From a virus, in IMG/VR virus record IMGVR_UViG_3300046755_000023, positions 1 through 48,870 of that record: a stretch of 48,870 nt of DNA; one strand, 5' to 3'. The notes beneath the pieces were generated by a model. The model saw nothing but the letters and a program-made list of their open reading frames with translations. It made no database searches and was not told the DNA's origin. Shown one piece after another: positions 16,933-24,088 of the stretch. The translations under genes and the position numbers were made by a program. The first letter of the stretch is position 1, and each line of letters begins with the position of its first letter.

Positions 16933-18651
16933 TTAGTATCCGAATGTCGAGTCTTGTACTTGGTACACTTGATTCTTGATTGCGCCGAGTTGCTGGTGTA
17001 TAGAAGTGTATCCACTCATGCGTGTCATCAACATGTAGCGGAGGGCGTCGTATGCGTGATCTTCAGCCTTTGTGTCTACGTCTTCGCTGTTAGACTTAGA
17101 AAGCGGTATACCAGCGAGTTGCTTGATCGTGTTTTGGCACGAAGAAAAGATGCGTAGGCGAGGCTCTTCGGTGTACGGATCGTTAGCGAGGCGACGATGT
17201 ATTTCCATCTTTCCCTGTATGCGATTACGATCGGATGGCGTCCAGCGTACGCCCGACCTCATCATAGTTTCCGCTATCGAAGGTCCGAAACCCGTCTTGT
17301 TCCAGCACGAGGAGTCTAAGACGGTATAGTGAGGTTGCGGGTCTAGCTCCTCTGCTTCTAGTATTTTATCAGCGAGTTGCTCTGCTGTCAAGTGTTTAGC
17401 ATATAGTTCGCGATAAATCCAGATATTATTATCCCAGTCAATAGCCCCCCACAGAACGCACGACGGACTCGCGTAGCCGTAGTCTGCCGCCCGTATACGT
17501 GGCCAATTGGTAGGTAGGTCGAAATATTCGACAACGTGCCGACTCCTTGAAAACTCGGGGAAGGCCGCTCCCTCCGCCACGTCCCAATCACCTTCGAGGA
17601 GTCGCCTTCGTTCGACATCCGGGAGCGACCTGAGCATAGCCTCGTATTGGCCGTCTGCCATCAGGTAGGGATTGTCGGTCAGCCTTGCCGGTACAAACTT
17701 ACGAAGGAACAAGGGCTGACCCGCTTTTTCGTGGCTCGGGGGCCACACAAACGGATTACCAGTTTCGATGTCGAACGCAGTGAACGCCTTGTTCGGTTCG
17801 ATCCCATCGATGTACGTTTTCTTAACCCACCAGCCGCCGATACCACCGGGGTTTGCTGTGCAGCGCATATATAGGTGCTGCTGGAGTTCGGGGTCTGTGG
17901 AGCGGAGACGAGAGCGTAAGTAATCCCAGACGTACGGTGTGGGGTACTGGGTTATTTCGTCGATACCGATCCAGTTGAATGCCTGTCCTTGAAAGCGGGT
18001 TACGTCTTTATCTTTGTCGAGGTAGGTGAACCAGATCGTTGCCCCGGATGGAAAGACCCACGTAGACTTCGACTCACGGAACTTCGCACCGGGAAACGCC
18101 TTCGTGTAGAGTTGGCGTGACTTGTCGATGAGTTCGGTTAGCTCATCGAGAGTACGCCTAAGAAGAAGCCCACGATGATTAGGGTTGTGACAGAAGCGCA
18201 GAGGATCGGCCAAGAGAGCGAAAGATTTACCACCCCCGGCTGCTCCCCCGTAGAGAACATCTCGTTCACCCGCTGAAAGAAAGTCCGTTTGCGGACCATC
18301 GTTCGGTTGAAACACCACCTCGCTTTCACCGACCAAGTCCGACACTGCACTCGGTAGATCAGATAAATCCCCAAGATCGATTGTGGCAGTCTGATCGCCG
18401 ACAAGAGCTTTTTCAACTTTTCCTACCTTTTCTTCGAGTTTGCGGGCGTAGCGACGTTTATCTTCTGCGGCTTTGCTCGACTTTGCAGCACGGTTCTTTG
18501 CGGAGCGTAAACGGCCCTGCGCTGCACGTCTCGCACGTTCGCGCGTAGAGAGTTGATATGTGGCTTTCGGTGCATTCGGGTCTTTTTTAGGACGACCGCG
18601 ACGTTTCGGCGCTTTCGCTTGCTTTTCTTCCTCGACAGGCTTTTCCGCCAT
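16933..18651 (-). CDS. terL: Terminase large subunit
   Basis: This 572-aa DNA-packaging motor has an ATPase and a nuclease domain. Walker A is GGAAGGGKS (135-143) and Walker B is WIGIDE (227-232, Asp231/Glu232). The RNase H-like nuclease acidic residues are Asp390 (AADYGYA), Asp446 (TVLDSS) and Asp531 (AEDHAYDALRY). Unusually, residues 1-80 are a very basic extension with an AT-hook-like KRRGRPKK (16-23), which may help bind DNA. It overlaps the preceding small gene by 65 nt. Confidence 0.95.
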   Translation of the reverse strand: MAEKPVEEEKQAKAPKRRGRPKKDPNAPKATYQLSTRERARRAAQGRLRSAKNRAAKSSKAAEDKRRYARKLEEKVGKVEKALVGDQTATIDLGDLSDLPSAVSDLVGESEVVFQPNDGPQTDFLSAGERDVLYGGAAGGGKSFALLADPLRFCHNPNHRGLLLRRTLDELTELIDKSRQLYTKAFPGAKFRESKSTWVFPSGATIWFTYLDKDKDVTRFQGQAFNWIGIDEITQYPTPYVWDYLRSRLRSTDPELQQHLYMRCTANPGGIGGWWVKKTYIDGIEPNKAFTAFDIETGNPFVWPPSHEKAGQPLFLRKFVPARLTDNPYLMADGQYEAMLRSLPDVERRRLLEGDWDVAEGAAFPEFSRSRHVVEYFDLPTNWPRIRAADYGYASPSCVLWGAIDWDNNIWIYRELYAKHLTAEQLADKILEAEELDPQPHYTVLDSSCWNKTGFGPSIAETMMRSGVRWTPSDRNRIQGKMEIHRRLANDPYTEEPRLRIFSSCQNTIKQLAGIPLSKSNSEDVDTKAEDHAYDALRYMLMTRMSGYTSIHQQLGAIKNQVYQVQDSTFGY

Positions 18652-18817
18652 GTGCCATATCCTTCACTTCGAGTCCGGCCTTACGAAGCTCTCGCTTCAT
18701 GAGGATTCCCGCTTGTTCATCAGTTAAGTCGTTTTCACGAGCGATACGCATAACCTTTTGTTGAATTTGCTCTCGCGTAGGTTTTTCACTTTTGAGTACG
18801 TTACTCGGAAATTCCAT
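18587..18817 (-). CDS. Small helical protein between TerS and TerL
   Basis: This 76-aa protein (REQIQQKVMRIARENDLTDE) has a basic, Ser-rich C-terminus that overlaps the TerL start by 65 nt, and its ATG overlaps the TerS end by 17 nt. A GAGGT ribosome site precedes the ATG. Function unknown; an accessory packaging role is only suggested by position. Confidence 0.6.
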   Translation of the reverse strand: MEFPSNVLKSEKPTREQIQQKVMRIARENDLTDEQAGILMKRELRKAGLEVKDMAHGGKACRGRKASESAETSRSS

Positions 18818-19214
18818 CGATTGTTACCTCATTCTTTGGCGGCAACAGGACGACGCCGTGTACTGCCGTTACATTGTGGTTTACCTGCTCGGGGGCTTTC
18901 ACTCCGACACGAGTGAGCAGCGATTCGGCTGCCTTGAGGCGCAGGTCGTCTCCGCGTTCTGGGGCGGGGTTGTCTATTGTTGTGACGAGGCGGTTAGCAG
19001 CCTTGATCGCATTGACGGAAAGGATGTCTTTCGTACGTTCTACGATCTCATCGGCCAACGTCTTCTTGAGCCACTGGCTCGAACCCTTCGAGTAGCCCGC
19101 ATCTACTGCAGCGGCAGTGACATTACCGCCGTTTTCGAACAAAATGTCCAAGAATTGCTGCTGTTGTACGGTTAGGGTGCGCTCTTTTGGCTTTTGCTGG
19201 GGTAAGAGGTTCAC
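18801..19214 (-). CDS. terS: Terminase small subunit
   Basis: This 137-aa protein recognises phage DNA for packaging. It has an N-terminal HTH (LTVQQQQFLDILFENGGNVTAAAVDAGYSKGSSQWLKK), an oligomerisation helix (EIVERTKDILSVNAIKAANRL) and LRLKAAESLLTRVGV, a pattern common to TerS. I use the GTG at 19214, which overlaps the previous stop as GTGA; a GTG 7 codons upstream is also open. Confidence 0.85.
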   Translation of the reverse strand: MNLLPQQKPKERTLTVQQQQFLDILFENGGNVTAAAVDAGYSKGSSQWLKKTLADEIVERTKDILSVNAIKAANRLVTTIDNPAPERGDDLRLKAAESLLTRVGVKAPEQVNHNVTAVHGVVLLPPKNEVTIDGISE

Positions 19215-19405
19215 GTGAAGTCTCTTTCGATGCACTTGAAGCTATACGAAGCCGGAACGGGGAACATTTGAGCTACTCCTTCCGCCATTTCGTACGAACG
19301 AGTCTTACATTGATCGTACGTTTCATACGGACCAAGTGTATCATCAAAACGTACACACTTGTCCGGCGTTGCAAGGGCGCAGACGAGGAGCAATGCTTCG
19401 AACAT
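19211..19405 (-). CDS. Small exported two-Cys protein (paralogue A)
   Basis: This 64-aa protein starts at the ATG at 19405, chosen because AAAGGAG lies 9 nt upstream. It has a signal-like N-terminus (MFEALLLVCALATPDKC) and a short domain with two Cys (YETYDQCKTRS...YSFKCIERD). It is the first gene downstream of the strong promoter at 19517-19545. It resembles the proteins at 5177 and 25267. Function unknown. Confidence 0.65.
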   Translation of the reverse strand: MFEALLLVCALATPDKCVRFDDTLGPYETYDQCKTRSYEMAEGVAQMFPVPASYSFKCIERDFT

Positions 19406-19516
19406 ACGGGGTTTCTCCTTTGAAACGGGGTGAACCACACGTGCGTCGTACCTTTTTTGTGTAAACAATAGCGTTTATGGGAAGGTGTGACGGGTAAATG
19501 TGTGGTTCACGCACTA

Positions 19517-19545
19517 AGTATAGCTATTAATTACCGGGGTGTCAA
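19517..19545 (-). promoter_or_regulatory. Strong sigma70 promoter for packaging/head genes
   Basis: Minus strand: -35 TTGACA (19545-19540), exactly 17-bp spacer, -10 TATACT (19522-19517), 11/12 to consensus. It drives leftward transcription into TerS, TerL and the head genes; expected start near 19510. Confidence 0.85.
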
Positions 19546-19554
19546 CTTTTTTTC

Positions 19555-19583
19555 TTGACAAAATCAAAATTCGACTGTACTAT
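19555..19583 (+). promoter_or_regulatory. Divergent sigma70-type promoter
   Basis: Plus strand: -35 TTGACA (19555-19560), 17-bp spacer, -10 TACTAT (19578-19583). It lies back-to-back with the leftward promoter, 9 bp apart. No convincing plus-strand gene lies within the next 5 kb, so it would make a leader, antisense RNA or an unknown small transcript. Confidence 0.6.
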
Positions 19584-19630
19584 GGGCATAGGCCCGCCGG
19601 GGTAAATATATACACCCCCGCCCCGCCTAC

Positions 19631-19694
19631 GTTAGGGGTACGTTTTGTCCCCTGTTAGGGGTACGTTTTGTCCGCCCCGACAATGTACGTTTTT
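19631..19694. repeat. Direct repeats, possible operator or origin sites
   Basis: Two perfect 20-bp copies of GTTAGGGGTACGTTTTGTCC (19631-19650, 19654-19673) with a 23-bp period, then a partial third copy (TGTACGTTTTT, 19684-19694). They lie in a non-coding stretch (19584-19797) just beyond the divergent promoters. A GC hairpin (CACCCCC/GGGGGTG) follows at about 19757-19784. A regulator-binding or replication role is possible. Confidence 0.7.
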
Positions 19695-19797
19695 ATAAGC
19701 CCCGTTTACTCCAAAAAAACAAAATTGATGGCGGTATTGCATAGCAAATGCCCCCACCCCCGGGTGGCCCTTGCGCGGGGGTGCATAGGTCAAATAT

Positions 19798-19923
19798 CTA
19801 CTTAACTATCGGCGATCCCCAAGGCTCCCGCCCGCACTGGCTCTCGCCACAAAACACCGCCAGATAACCCCGCCGGGATATATCGCCCGGGCACATATGC
19901 GCGCGTGTAACCCGATTTGTCAT
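19798..19923 (-). CDS. Doubtful 41-aa ORF
   Basis: A short frame (MTNRVTRAHMCPGDISRRGY...) has a GGAG 10 nt before its ATG. It has two Cys and no recognisable family. The rest of 19924-20037 holds no better gene. It is reported because it is the only candidate between the terminator at 20038 and the repeat region; it may be non-coding. Confidence 0.25.
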   Translation of the reverse strand: MTNRVTRAHMCPGDISRRGYLAVFCGESQCGREPWGSPIVK

Positions 19924-20037
19924 GCCGCTTAATCTCCGACTGGCCTGTCGCGCTGAGAAAGCGCAGCAATTCCCGAACAACAACCGCGCCGATTTCCCGA
20001 ACGAAAACAGCCCGCCGGGATTAAACGACGGGCCGCA

Positions 20038-20069
20038 CAAAAAAGAACCCCCAGCACTAGGGCCGGGGG
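20038..20069 (-). terminator. Rho-independent terminator
   Basis: On the minus RNA, CCCCCGGC (20069-20062) pairs with GCUGGGGG (20055-20048) across a 6-nt loop, followed by UUCUUUUUU. One pair is G-U, possible only on this strand (A/C mismatch on the other), which fixes the orientation. It closes the gene at 20122-20343. Confidence 0.85.
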
Positions 20070-20121
20070 CAAGGTAAGGGAGGATGCCGGGATATTAGCC
20101 CCTCACCGGCAGGGTAACTGG

Positions 20122-20343
20122 CTAGCCGTCTTTGGCGACTGTAAACTGAGCGGACGCAATGGAACGTGGGCTGCTGCTCATCCACTTTTGCAAGCCGATG
20201 GCATCCATGAATTCATCGAGGGCCGATATCTGGCTTTCGATCCCCTGAATCATCGTGCGGATGGTTCTGATTTCTTTTTCGGTGATAGCAAAAACCGCCT
20301 TCGCTTCGGAGGTGGTCAGCTCTTGTTTGATCGTGCTTTGCAT
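20122..20343 (-). CDS. Small helical hypothetical protein
   Basis: This 73-aa protein (MQSTIKQELTTSEAKAVFAI...IRTIRTMIQGIESQISALDE) is predicted mostly helical or coiled coil. The ATG at 20343 is chosen because AAAAGGA lies about 9 nt upstream. It is flanked by a terminator-like hairpin on each side, so it may be a separately controlled transcript end. No family recognised. Confidence 0.55.
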   Translation of the reverse strand: MQSTIKQELTTSEAKAVFAITEKEIRTIRTMIQGIESQISALDEFMDAIGLQKWMSSSPRSIASAQFTVAKDG

Positions 20344-20360
20344 CGTTTCGTTTCCTTTTG

Positions 20361-20393
20361 CAAAAGAGGCGGGCAAAAGCACCCGCCCCTCTT
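20361..20393 (-). terminator. Terminator/attenuator-like hairpin
   Basis: Minus RNA: AAGAGGGGCGGG (20393-20382) pairs with CCCGCCTCTT (20373-20364) with a 2-nt bulge, ending in UCUUUUG. It lies 12 nt after the winged-helix gene stop and just before the next gene's ribosome site, so it could end or attenuate the transcript. Confidence 0.6.
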
Positions 20394-20404
20394 ATGTACG
20401 TTTT

Positions 20405-20875
20405 TCAGCCCGTCTTAGCAAGCCTGTAAATGTGGGTATATCCGCCCTTGCGGTTGCCGGTGTTACGGATTTCAAGCTCGTAACCCGCCCGCTTGATGCC
20501 GGACAGGTAATGATAGACCGATTCCTTCTTGATGCCGAGATGCCCCGCCAGTGTCGGCACGGCGTAAAACGTACCCTCAGACAAACGAGAGATCAGCCGC
20601 CGGTGCGTCTCACAAAGGCCAGCCGCCCGGGCCGGTGCCACCATGTCGTTATAGGTGACCGGCTGCGGGCCGGTTTCGTGCAGCGGATGACCGTGCATAT
20701 CAGTGATCGGATGGAGCGTTTCGGGCTTCGGCTTTGCCACTGGCTTATCCGGGAATTCAGCCCGAAAGCGATCTAAAAGACGCTGGCGTTCGTCAGCCCT
20801 AATCGCAACTTCTATGCGATCCATGCACCCACAAAGATCATCGACAAGGTTTTTCGGTATGTTGTTAAACGTCAT
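20405..20875 (-). CDS. Winged-helix DNA-binding protein
   Basis: This 156-aa protein has an N-terminal helical part (residues 1-40), a Pro-rich linker, and a C-terminal winged helix-turn-helix (ISRLSEGTFYAVPTLAGHLGIKKESVYHYLSGIKRAGYELEIRNTG... YTHIYRLAKTG). The recognition helix region is GIKKESVYHYLSGIKRA. Its composition differs from the phage core genes. A regulator or replication-accessory role typical of plasmid or prophage islands is an inference. Confidence 0.65.
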   Translation of the reverse strand: MTFNNIPKNLVDDLCGCMDRIEVAIRADERQRLLDRFRAEFPDKPVAKPKPETLHPITDMHGHPLHETGPQPVTYNDMVAPARAAGLCETHRRLISRLSEGTFYAVPTLAGHLGIKKESVYHYLSGIKRAGYELEIRNTGNRKGGYTHIYRLAKTG

Positions 20876-20892
20876 TTTTCAGGTTCCTTTCC

Positions 20893-20976
20893 TTATGTGA
20901 CGTTGAAGATGATTCCGAGAATCAGAATCAGGATGATGCAGACACAAGTCCGGTATAAAAACAGCACCAATTCCAC
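20893..20976 (-). CDS. 27-aa membrane micropeptide, GTG start
   Basis: This frame starts at a GTG 1 nt after the DUF932 stop and encodes one hydrophobic helix (LYRTCVCIILILILGIIFNV), ending at TAA 20895-20893. It fills the gap between the DUF932 and winged-helix genes. There is no strong ribosome site, so translation would depend on coupling. Plausible but unproven. Confidence 0.4.
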   Translation of the reverse strand: MELVLFLYRTCVCIILILILGIIFNVT

Positions 20977-20977
20977 G

Positions 20978-22000
20978 CTATGCCGCCAACACTTCGAGGT
21001 ACCGCCAAGAGGGACCATCGATGATAGCCCGCACCTGTTCGTTTCGTGTGTACCTTTTGCGCTCGGCTCGGCCCCGGTCTCGGGCGTCCGGCAGATGCGT
21101 AGCCCAATGCGTCAAGGCATTGTAACCGGCCCAGAGCGTCAGGCCGAGTTCGCGCCGCTCTTCCTCGAACCGTTCCAAAAGCCAGTTGAGGCGGGATTCA
21201 TTCACCGACAAGCGTTCATCGGCATCAGCCGCCTTCGTGTTTTTCCGGCAGATAGTCTCTTTCAAGATGTCGGCAAACTGGCGATTAGTCAGCGGCGTAC
21301 TCCGCCAGCGGTCCATAACGTCGCGCTGGTCCTGCCACATCGAAAGCCCCATCGTCGCCTTCGCGATCATAGCTTCGGGCGATACCGAACCCCGGTGAAT
21401 CTTCCGCTGGTGGTAAGCCTTTTCCCCACCGAATACCAAAGTATTGCGGCACAGGTCACGGTAGGCACCAGAGAAGATTTGCAAGGCCCACGACATATCG
21501 ACCGAGTTGAACATGTCCATCCGGCAGCGCACCTTGTCCTGCTGGCCGTCTTTCGTGATCGACAGGTCTTCGAGGTCGTGGAAGTAGATGGTGCGATGAA
21601 CCCGCGCCCCCTCTTCATAGATGCGGTCTACCACCTCGACGTTACTCAGCGGCAAGTCCGACGCGGCCAACAAGTCAGCCTGCGCCTTGAAGAGGCCATC
21701 GTGCGGAACGAGTGCGTACGATTTGCCGACGGGCCGGATGTTCAAAAGTCCGCCGGTCGCCGTGTTTTGTAGGGCGTGGAAATCATCCATCCGCTGCGGC
21801 TCGACAATGTCCCGGATAACTTCCCCGGTCGGTGTCAGGTCGGGCGTCGAGGTTAGGGCTTCGATCGGCACCCGGCGAATCTTACCGAATTTTTCGTATA
21901 ACGAAACGTCTTCGATGTTCCGATGAGTAACCCAGATGTCACCGCCCCGGGCTTTCGCCTTTGCTGCGGCTGTTTCTTCGTAAGGTATAAGATCAAGCAT
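20978..22000 (-). CDS. DUF932 / TIGR03299-family protein
   Basis: This 340-aa protein matches the phage/plasmid DUF932 family: NTATGGLLNIRPVGKSYALVPHDGLFKAQADLL, FGGAYRDL-like FSGAYRDLCRNTLVFGG, and the C-terminal RLNWLLERFEEE..LTLWAGYNALTHWATH. The family is frequent on plasmids, integrative elements and some phages; its biochemical role is unknown. A strong AAAGGAACC ribosome site precedes the ATG. It is the largest gene of the compositionally distinct island. Confidence 0.85.
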   Translation of the reverse strand: MLDLIPYEETAAAKAKARGGDIWVTHRNIEDVSLYEKFGKIRRVPIEALTSTPDLTPTGEVIRDIVEPQRMDDFHALQNTATGGLLNIRPVGKSYALVPHDGLFKAQADLLAASDLPLSNVEVVDRIYEEGARVHRTIYFHDLEDLSITKDGQQDKVRCRMDMFNSVDMSWALQIFSGAYRDLCRNTLVFGGEKAYHQRKIHRGSVSPEAMIAKATMGLSMWQDQRDVMDRWRSTPLTNRQFADILKETICRKNTKAADADERLSVNESRLNWLLERFEEERRELGLTLWAGYNALTHWATHLPDARDRGRAERKRYTRNEQVRAIIDGPSWRYLEVLAA

Positions 22001-22041
22001 ATGTCGGTTCCTTTCCGCTTTGCTCGTTGTTGATGTTGTGA

Positions 22042-22070
22042 ATCATGCCAGCCCGGGACGGTCGTTGCAA
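22042..22070 (-). promoter_or_regulatory. Candidate promoter before DUF932 gene
   Basis: Minus strand: -35 TTGCAA (22070-22065), 17-bp spacer, -10 CATGAT (22047-22042) with an extended TG. It is only 4/6 plus 4/6, but it lies correctly in the 249-bp gap (22001-22249) upstream of the DUF932 gene. The rest of that gap is GC-rich and holds the repeat at 22199-22252. Confidence 0.4.
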
Positions 22071-22198
22071 ACAATATCTTTCGGGCCGGTGGCTGGTGAT
22101 CGGCTGGCCCCATCGTCTCGCCGCCGATCCGATCAACCCGCCAGTCTCGCCCCGCCCCAGAACGCGCCGAACGAGAAACCGTTAGTTGATCCCCAATA

Positions 22199-22252
22199 TT
22201 TTAGCGTCGCCGCGTTTGTCATGCGTACGTTTTAGCGTCGCCGTGTTTGTCA
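22199..22252. repeat. Two-copy 23-bp direct repeat
   Basis: TTTTAGCGTCGCCG(C/T)GTTTGTCA occurs at 22199-22221 and 22230-22252 (31-bp period, one mismatch). It overlaps the stop codon of the 205-aa gene and lies upstream of the DUF932 promoter candidate. A protein-binding site or recombination scar is possible. Confidence 0.7.
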
Positions 22253-22867
22253 CGTTATGCCGTGACGATCCCGCCATACGCGCCAAGTGATCGCTTGTAG
22301 CTGGTAGGGCATGAGGCCGACACGTCGCGCCGCCTCTTCATATGCCGCTTGCAAAGCGCGGTATTCACGGACGCCGATATTAGTACGATCATCGGTTAAT
22401 CCGACGCGCTCACCGTATGCAATGTTTCGCGCGTGGCCGTCGATGGTCACGTTGAATTCGCCCATGATGTCCATAAAAAAGGACGTGATCTTTTGTCCCT
22501 TGAGCATCGCCTTTGCGCCGTCGTAATCCGGACGCGCCGCCAAGATGTCCCATGCCTTCTTTTTCATGGCGTGATAAGTCGAGACTTTTACCGCGTCGAT
22601 GCCGTCACCGCGCAGGAAAGCACCAGTTAGCATATCAGCGTTGATAACATTGCGTGACCATTTGTTATTCGGTGAAAGCGCGGCGATCACCGCCACCACA
22701 AGATAAACAGCGATGCCGTGCCGCGCGGCGATATCGTGCGCCGCCTTTTGCGCGTCGGAGTACCACAACAAGCCTTCCGAATGTTGCGTTTCGTCGGCGT
22801 CACGGTAAACGCTGATGATGTTGTGGATCATTCTTTCGTGATCGACTAGCGTTGCCTGTTTTGTCAT
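22250..22867 (-). CDS. DUF7178-like protein, possible HhH-GPD fold
   Basis: This 205-aa protein has the conserved blocks WYSDAQKAAHDIAARHG, VIAALSPNNKWSRNVINAD, LKGQKITSFFMDIMG, VTIDGHARNIAYG and GLMPYQLQAITWRVWR. The GQK...(17)...IDGH pair resembles the Lys and Asp of HhH-GPD DNA glycosylases (EndoIII Lys120 and Asp138 are 18 apart), at Lys126 and Asp143 here. No FeS cysteines are present. Glycosylase activity is a hypothesis; the family is formally uncharacterised to my knowledge. It overlaps the upstream gene by 4 nt (ATGA). Confidence 0.6.
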   Translation of the reverse strand: MTKQATLVDHERMIHNIISVYRDADETQHSEGLLWYSDAQKAAHDIAARHGIAVYLVVAVIAALSPNNKWSRNVINADMLTGAFLRGDGIDAVKVSTYHAMKKKAWDILAARPDYDGAKAMLKGQKITSFFMDIMGEFNVTIDGHARNIAYGERVGLTDDRTNIGVREYRALQAAYEEAARRVGLMPYQLQAITWRVWRDRHGIT

Positions 22868-23109
22868 GCCACCACCTTGATATCGTCGCCAGTGTAAATC
22901 ATTACCGTATCGTCAGTTTCCACCCATACACGCGCGCCGCATGAAAGCGGCTTGTCCGGCGAGTATATGACAGACGATGGTCCGCCGATCTCGACGCGGT
23001 TGGCGTAGTAATTATTTCTGGATGTTTTAACCGTGATTGCCGGGTCGTTGGTGCCGTTCTTGGCATTAGCCCGGATAACGTGCTGATTTATGTGTATACG
23101 TTTTTTCAT
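22864..23109 (-). CDS. Small conserved hypothetical protein
   Basis: This 81-aa protein (MKKRIHINQHVIRANAKNGT; KPLSCGARVWVETDD) belongs to a small family I have seen on plasmids and phages, without known function. It is beta-rich with one Cys. AAAGGAACC precedes the ATG; a 4-nt overlap couples it to the 205-aa gene. Confidence 0.65.
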   Translation of the reverse strand: MKKRIHINQHVIRANAKNGTNDPAITVKTSRNNYYANRVEIGGPSSVIYSPDKPLSCGARVWVETDDTVMIYTGDDIKVVA

Positions 23110-23150
23110 CGGCTCGGTTCCTTTTGTTCGTTAAAAACGATGCGCCGAGA

Positions 23151-23330
23151 CTAGGGCCGATAACCGCCCCGGTCAAGTGGTTTTATTTTGCGGCCCTGTT
23201 CCCGTAGCCAGCACGACGGACAGCGCAACCGGTCGCCCTCCCGGGTCATGGCTGGTTCGCCGCAGTTATCGCAAACGTACTCACGCGATAGTGTCGTGCG
23301 TTTGTCATTTGTCAGAATTTTGGTAGCCAC
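23151..23330 (-). CDS. Zinc-ribbon microprotein, GTG start
   Basis: This 59-aa protein starts at a GTG preceded by AGGGGGG 4 nt upstream. It contains CDNCGE (Cys20, Cys23) and CPSCW (Cys37, Cys40), a compact four-Cys zinc ribbon, followed by a basic tail. It overlaps the upstream gene by 19 nt. It may bind nucleic acid or act as a host-factor modulator; no family is certain. Confidence 0.65.
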   Translation of the reverse strand: MATKILTNDKRTTLSREYVCDNCGEPAMTREGDRLRCPSCWLREQGRKIKPLDRGGYRP

Positions 23331-23494
23331 AGTTCCCCCCTGTGTAGCATATTTGTCAGACGTTTTGCTTCGTTGCGTTGCGCGTTTTTCACCGGTTTGT
23401 CATGCCAGTCTGCCTCATCTATTAGCGTCCGCAAGTTTGTCAGCTTGTCGCGTACGTTTTCGAGGTTCGGATCGTTCTCCGGATCAACCCACAT
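23312..23494 (-). CDS. Small hypothetical protein
   Basis: This 60-aa protein (MWVDPENDPNLENVRDKLTN...HRGELWLPKF) starts at an ATG preceded by GGGGGAG 7 nt upstream. It is predicted helical. It overlaps both neighbours by 11 and 19 nt in the chain of overlapping small genes. No function recognised. Confidence 0.55.
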   Translation of the reverse strand: MWVDPENDPNLENVRDKLTNLRTLIDEADWHDKPVKNAQRNEAKRLTNMLHRGELWLPKF

Positions 23495-23654
23495 CGTCAG
23501 GCTCCCCCGGCTCGGCGTGATCGTACTGCCACTTGAGTTGCAATTCTGTGTATATTTCCGAGACTGTCTCACCGTGTTTATCTACAAATTCCTGCCACGT
23601 CATGTATGCGGCGTCCTCTTCCATCTCAATCATCCAGTCAGATACTTTACCCAT
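23484..23654 (-). CDS. Small acidic hypothetical protein
   Basis: This 56-aa protein (MGKVSDWMIEMEEDAAYMTW...QYDHAEPGEPDDVG) has AAAGGAAGG before its ATG. It is acidic and aromatic-rich. It overlaps the Cys microprotein by 8 nt. Such acidic small phage proteins are often host-takeover factors, but nothing specific supports that here. Confidence 0.55.
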   Translation of the reverse strand: MGKVSDWMIEMEEDAAYMTWQEFVDKHGETVSEIYTELQLKWQYDHAEPGEPDDVG

Positions 23655-23760
23655 CGTCGTCCTTCCTTTCGCAGTCACATCCCCACTCATCAAACAAAGC
23701 CTCGCTCCATGTGCCGTCCTGTGTCAGTCCGCACTCGCAGTGTTCTTCTATTTCATCCAT
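23647..23760 (-). CDS. 37-aa CXC/CXC microprotein
   Basis: This short frame (MDEIEEHCECGLTQDGTWSE...GCDCERKDDDG) has paired CEC and CDC motifs around an acidic loop, a likely metal-binding unit. Its ATG overlaps the upstream stop and its TAA overlaps the next ATG, each by 8 nt, matching the spacing of its neighbours. This supports it as a real gene. Confidence 0.5.
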   Translation of the reverse strand: MDEIEEHCECGLTQDGTWSEALFDEWGCDCERKDDDG

Positions 23761-24088
23761 CTCGTGTCCCCACTTTTGTCTCGTATCGTTCCATGTCACC
23801 AATAGCGTCATCTATTTTGCCATAGATGGCGTCGAGGTCTGACGAATTCATTTCGATGTCTTCGAGTGCGTTCTTTGCCTGTGTAAGGAAGGCACGGATC
23901 ACCGTCGTCTGTGTCAGCTTGGCACGATACCGCTCCCCCTCACCATAACAGGCTGTGCATTCGTACAACTTCTCCTGCAGTTCACCGCCACGGATAGGGT
24001 CAGGCACTGTCACCTCACCCTCGACTTTACCGTAGCCGCCACACACCCAACAGTGACACGCCTCGACGTGGTTTTCAATCGTTCTCAT
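23753..24088 (-). CDS. DnaJ-type zinc-finger protein
   Basis: This 111-aa protein has a Cys4 DnaJ-like module, CWVCGGYG (about 13-20) and CTACYGEG (about 45-52), followed by a helical C-terminus. The ATG at 24088 is chosen since upstream codons overlap the preceding gene. No J-domain is present, so it is not a chaperone; zinc-dependent protein binding is more likely. Confidence 0.65.
   Translation of the reverse strand: MRTIENHVEACHCWVCGGYGKVEGEVTVPDPIRGGELQEKLYECTACYGEGERYRAKLTQTTVIRAFLTQAKNALEDIEMNSSDLDAIYGKIDDAIGDMERYETKVGTRDG

Noticed and set aside
19924-20040. Extended 80-aa version of the ORF at 19798
   Set aside because: The extra N-terminal part overlaps the terminator tail region and has a Cys/Arg/Ser-rich composition without ribosome site.
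20897-21772. Long plus-strand open frame (291 aa)
   Set aside because: It is the antisense shadow of the DUF932 gene, which has a clear family match and ribosome site; the plus frame has an unnatural Arg/Pro/His composition.
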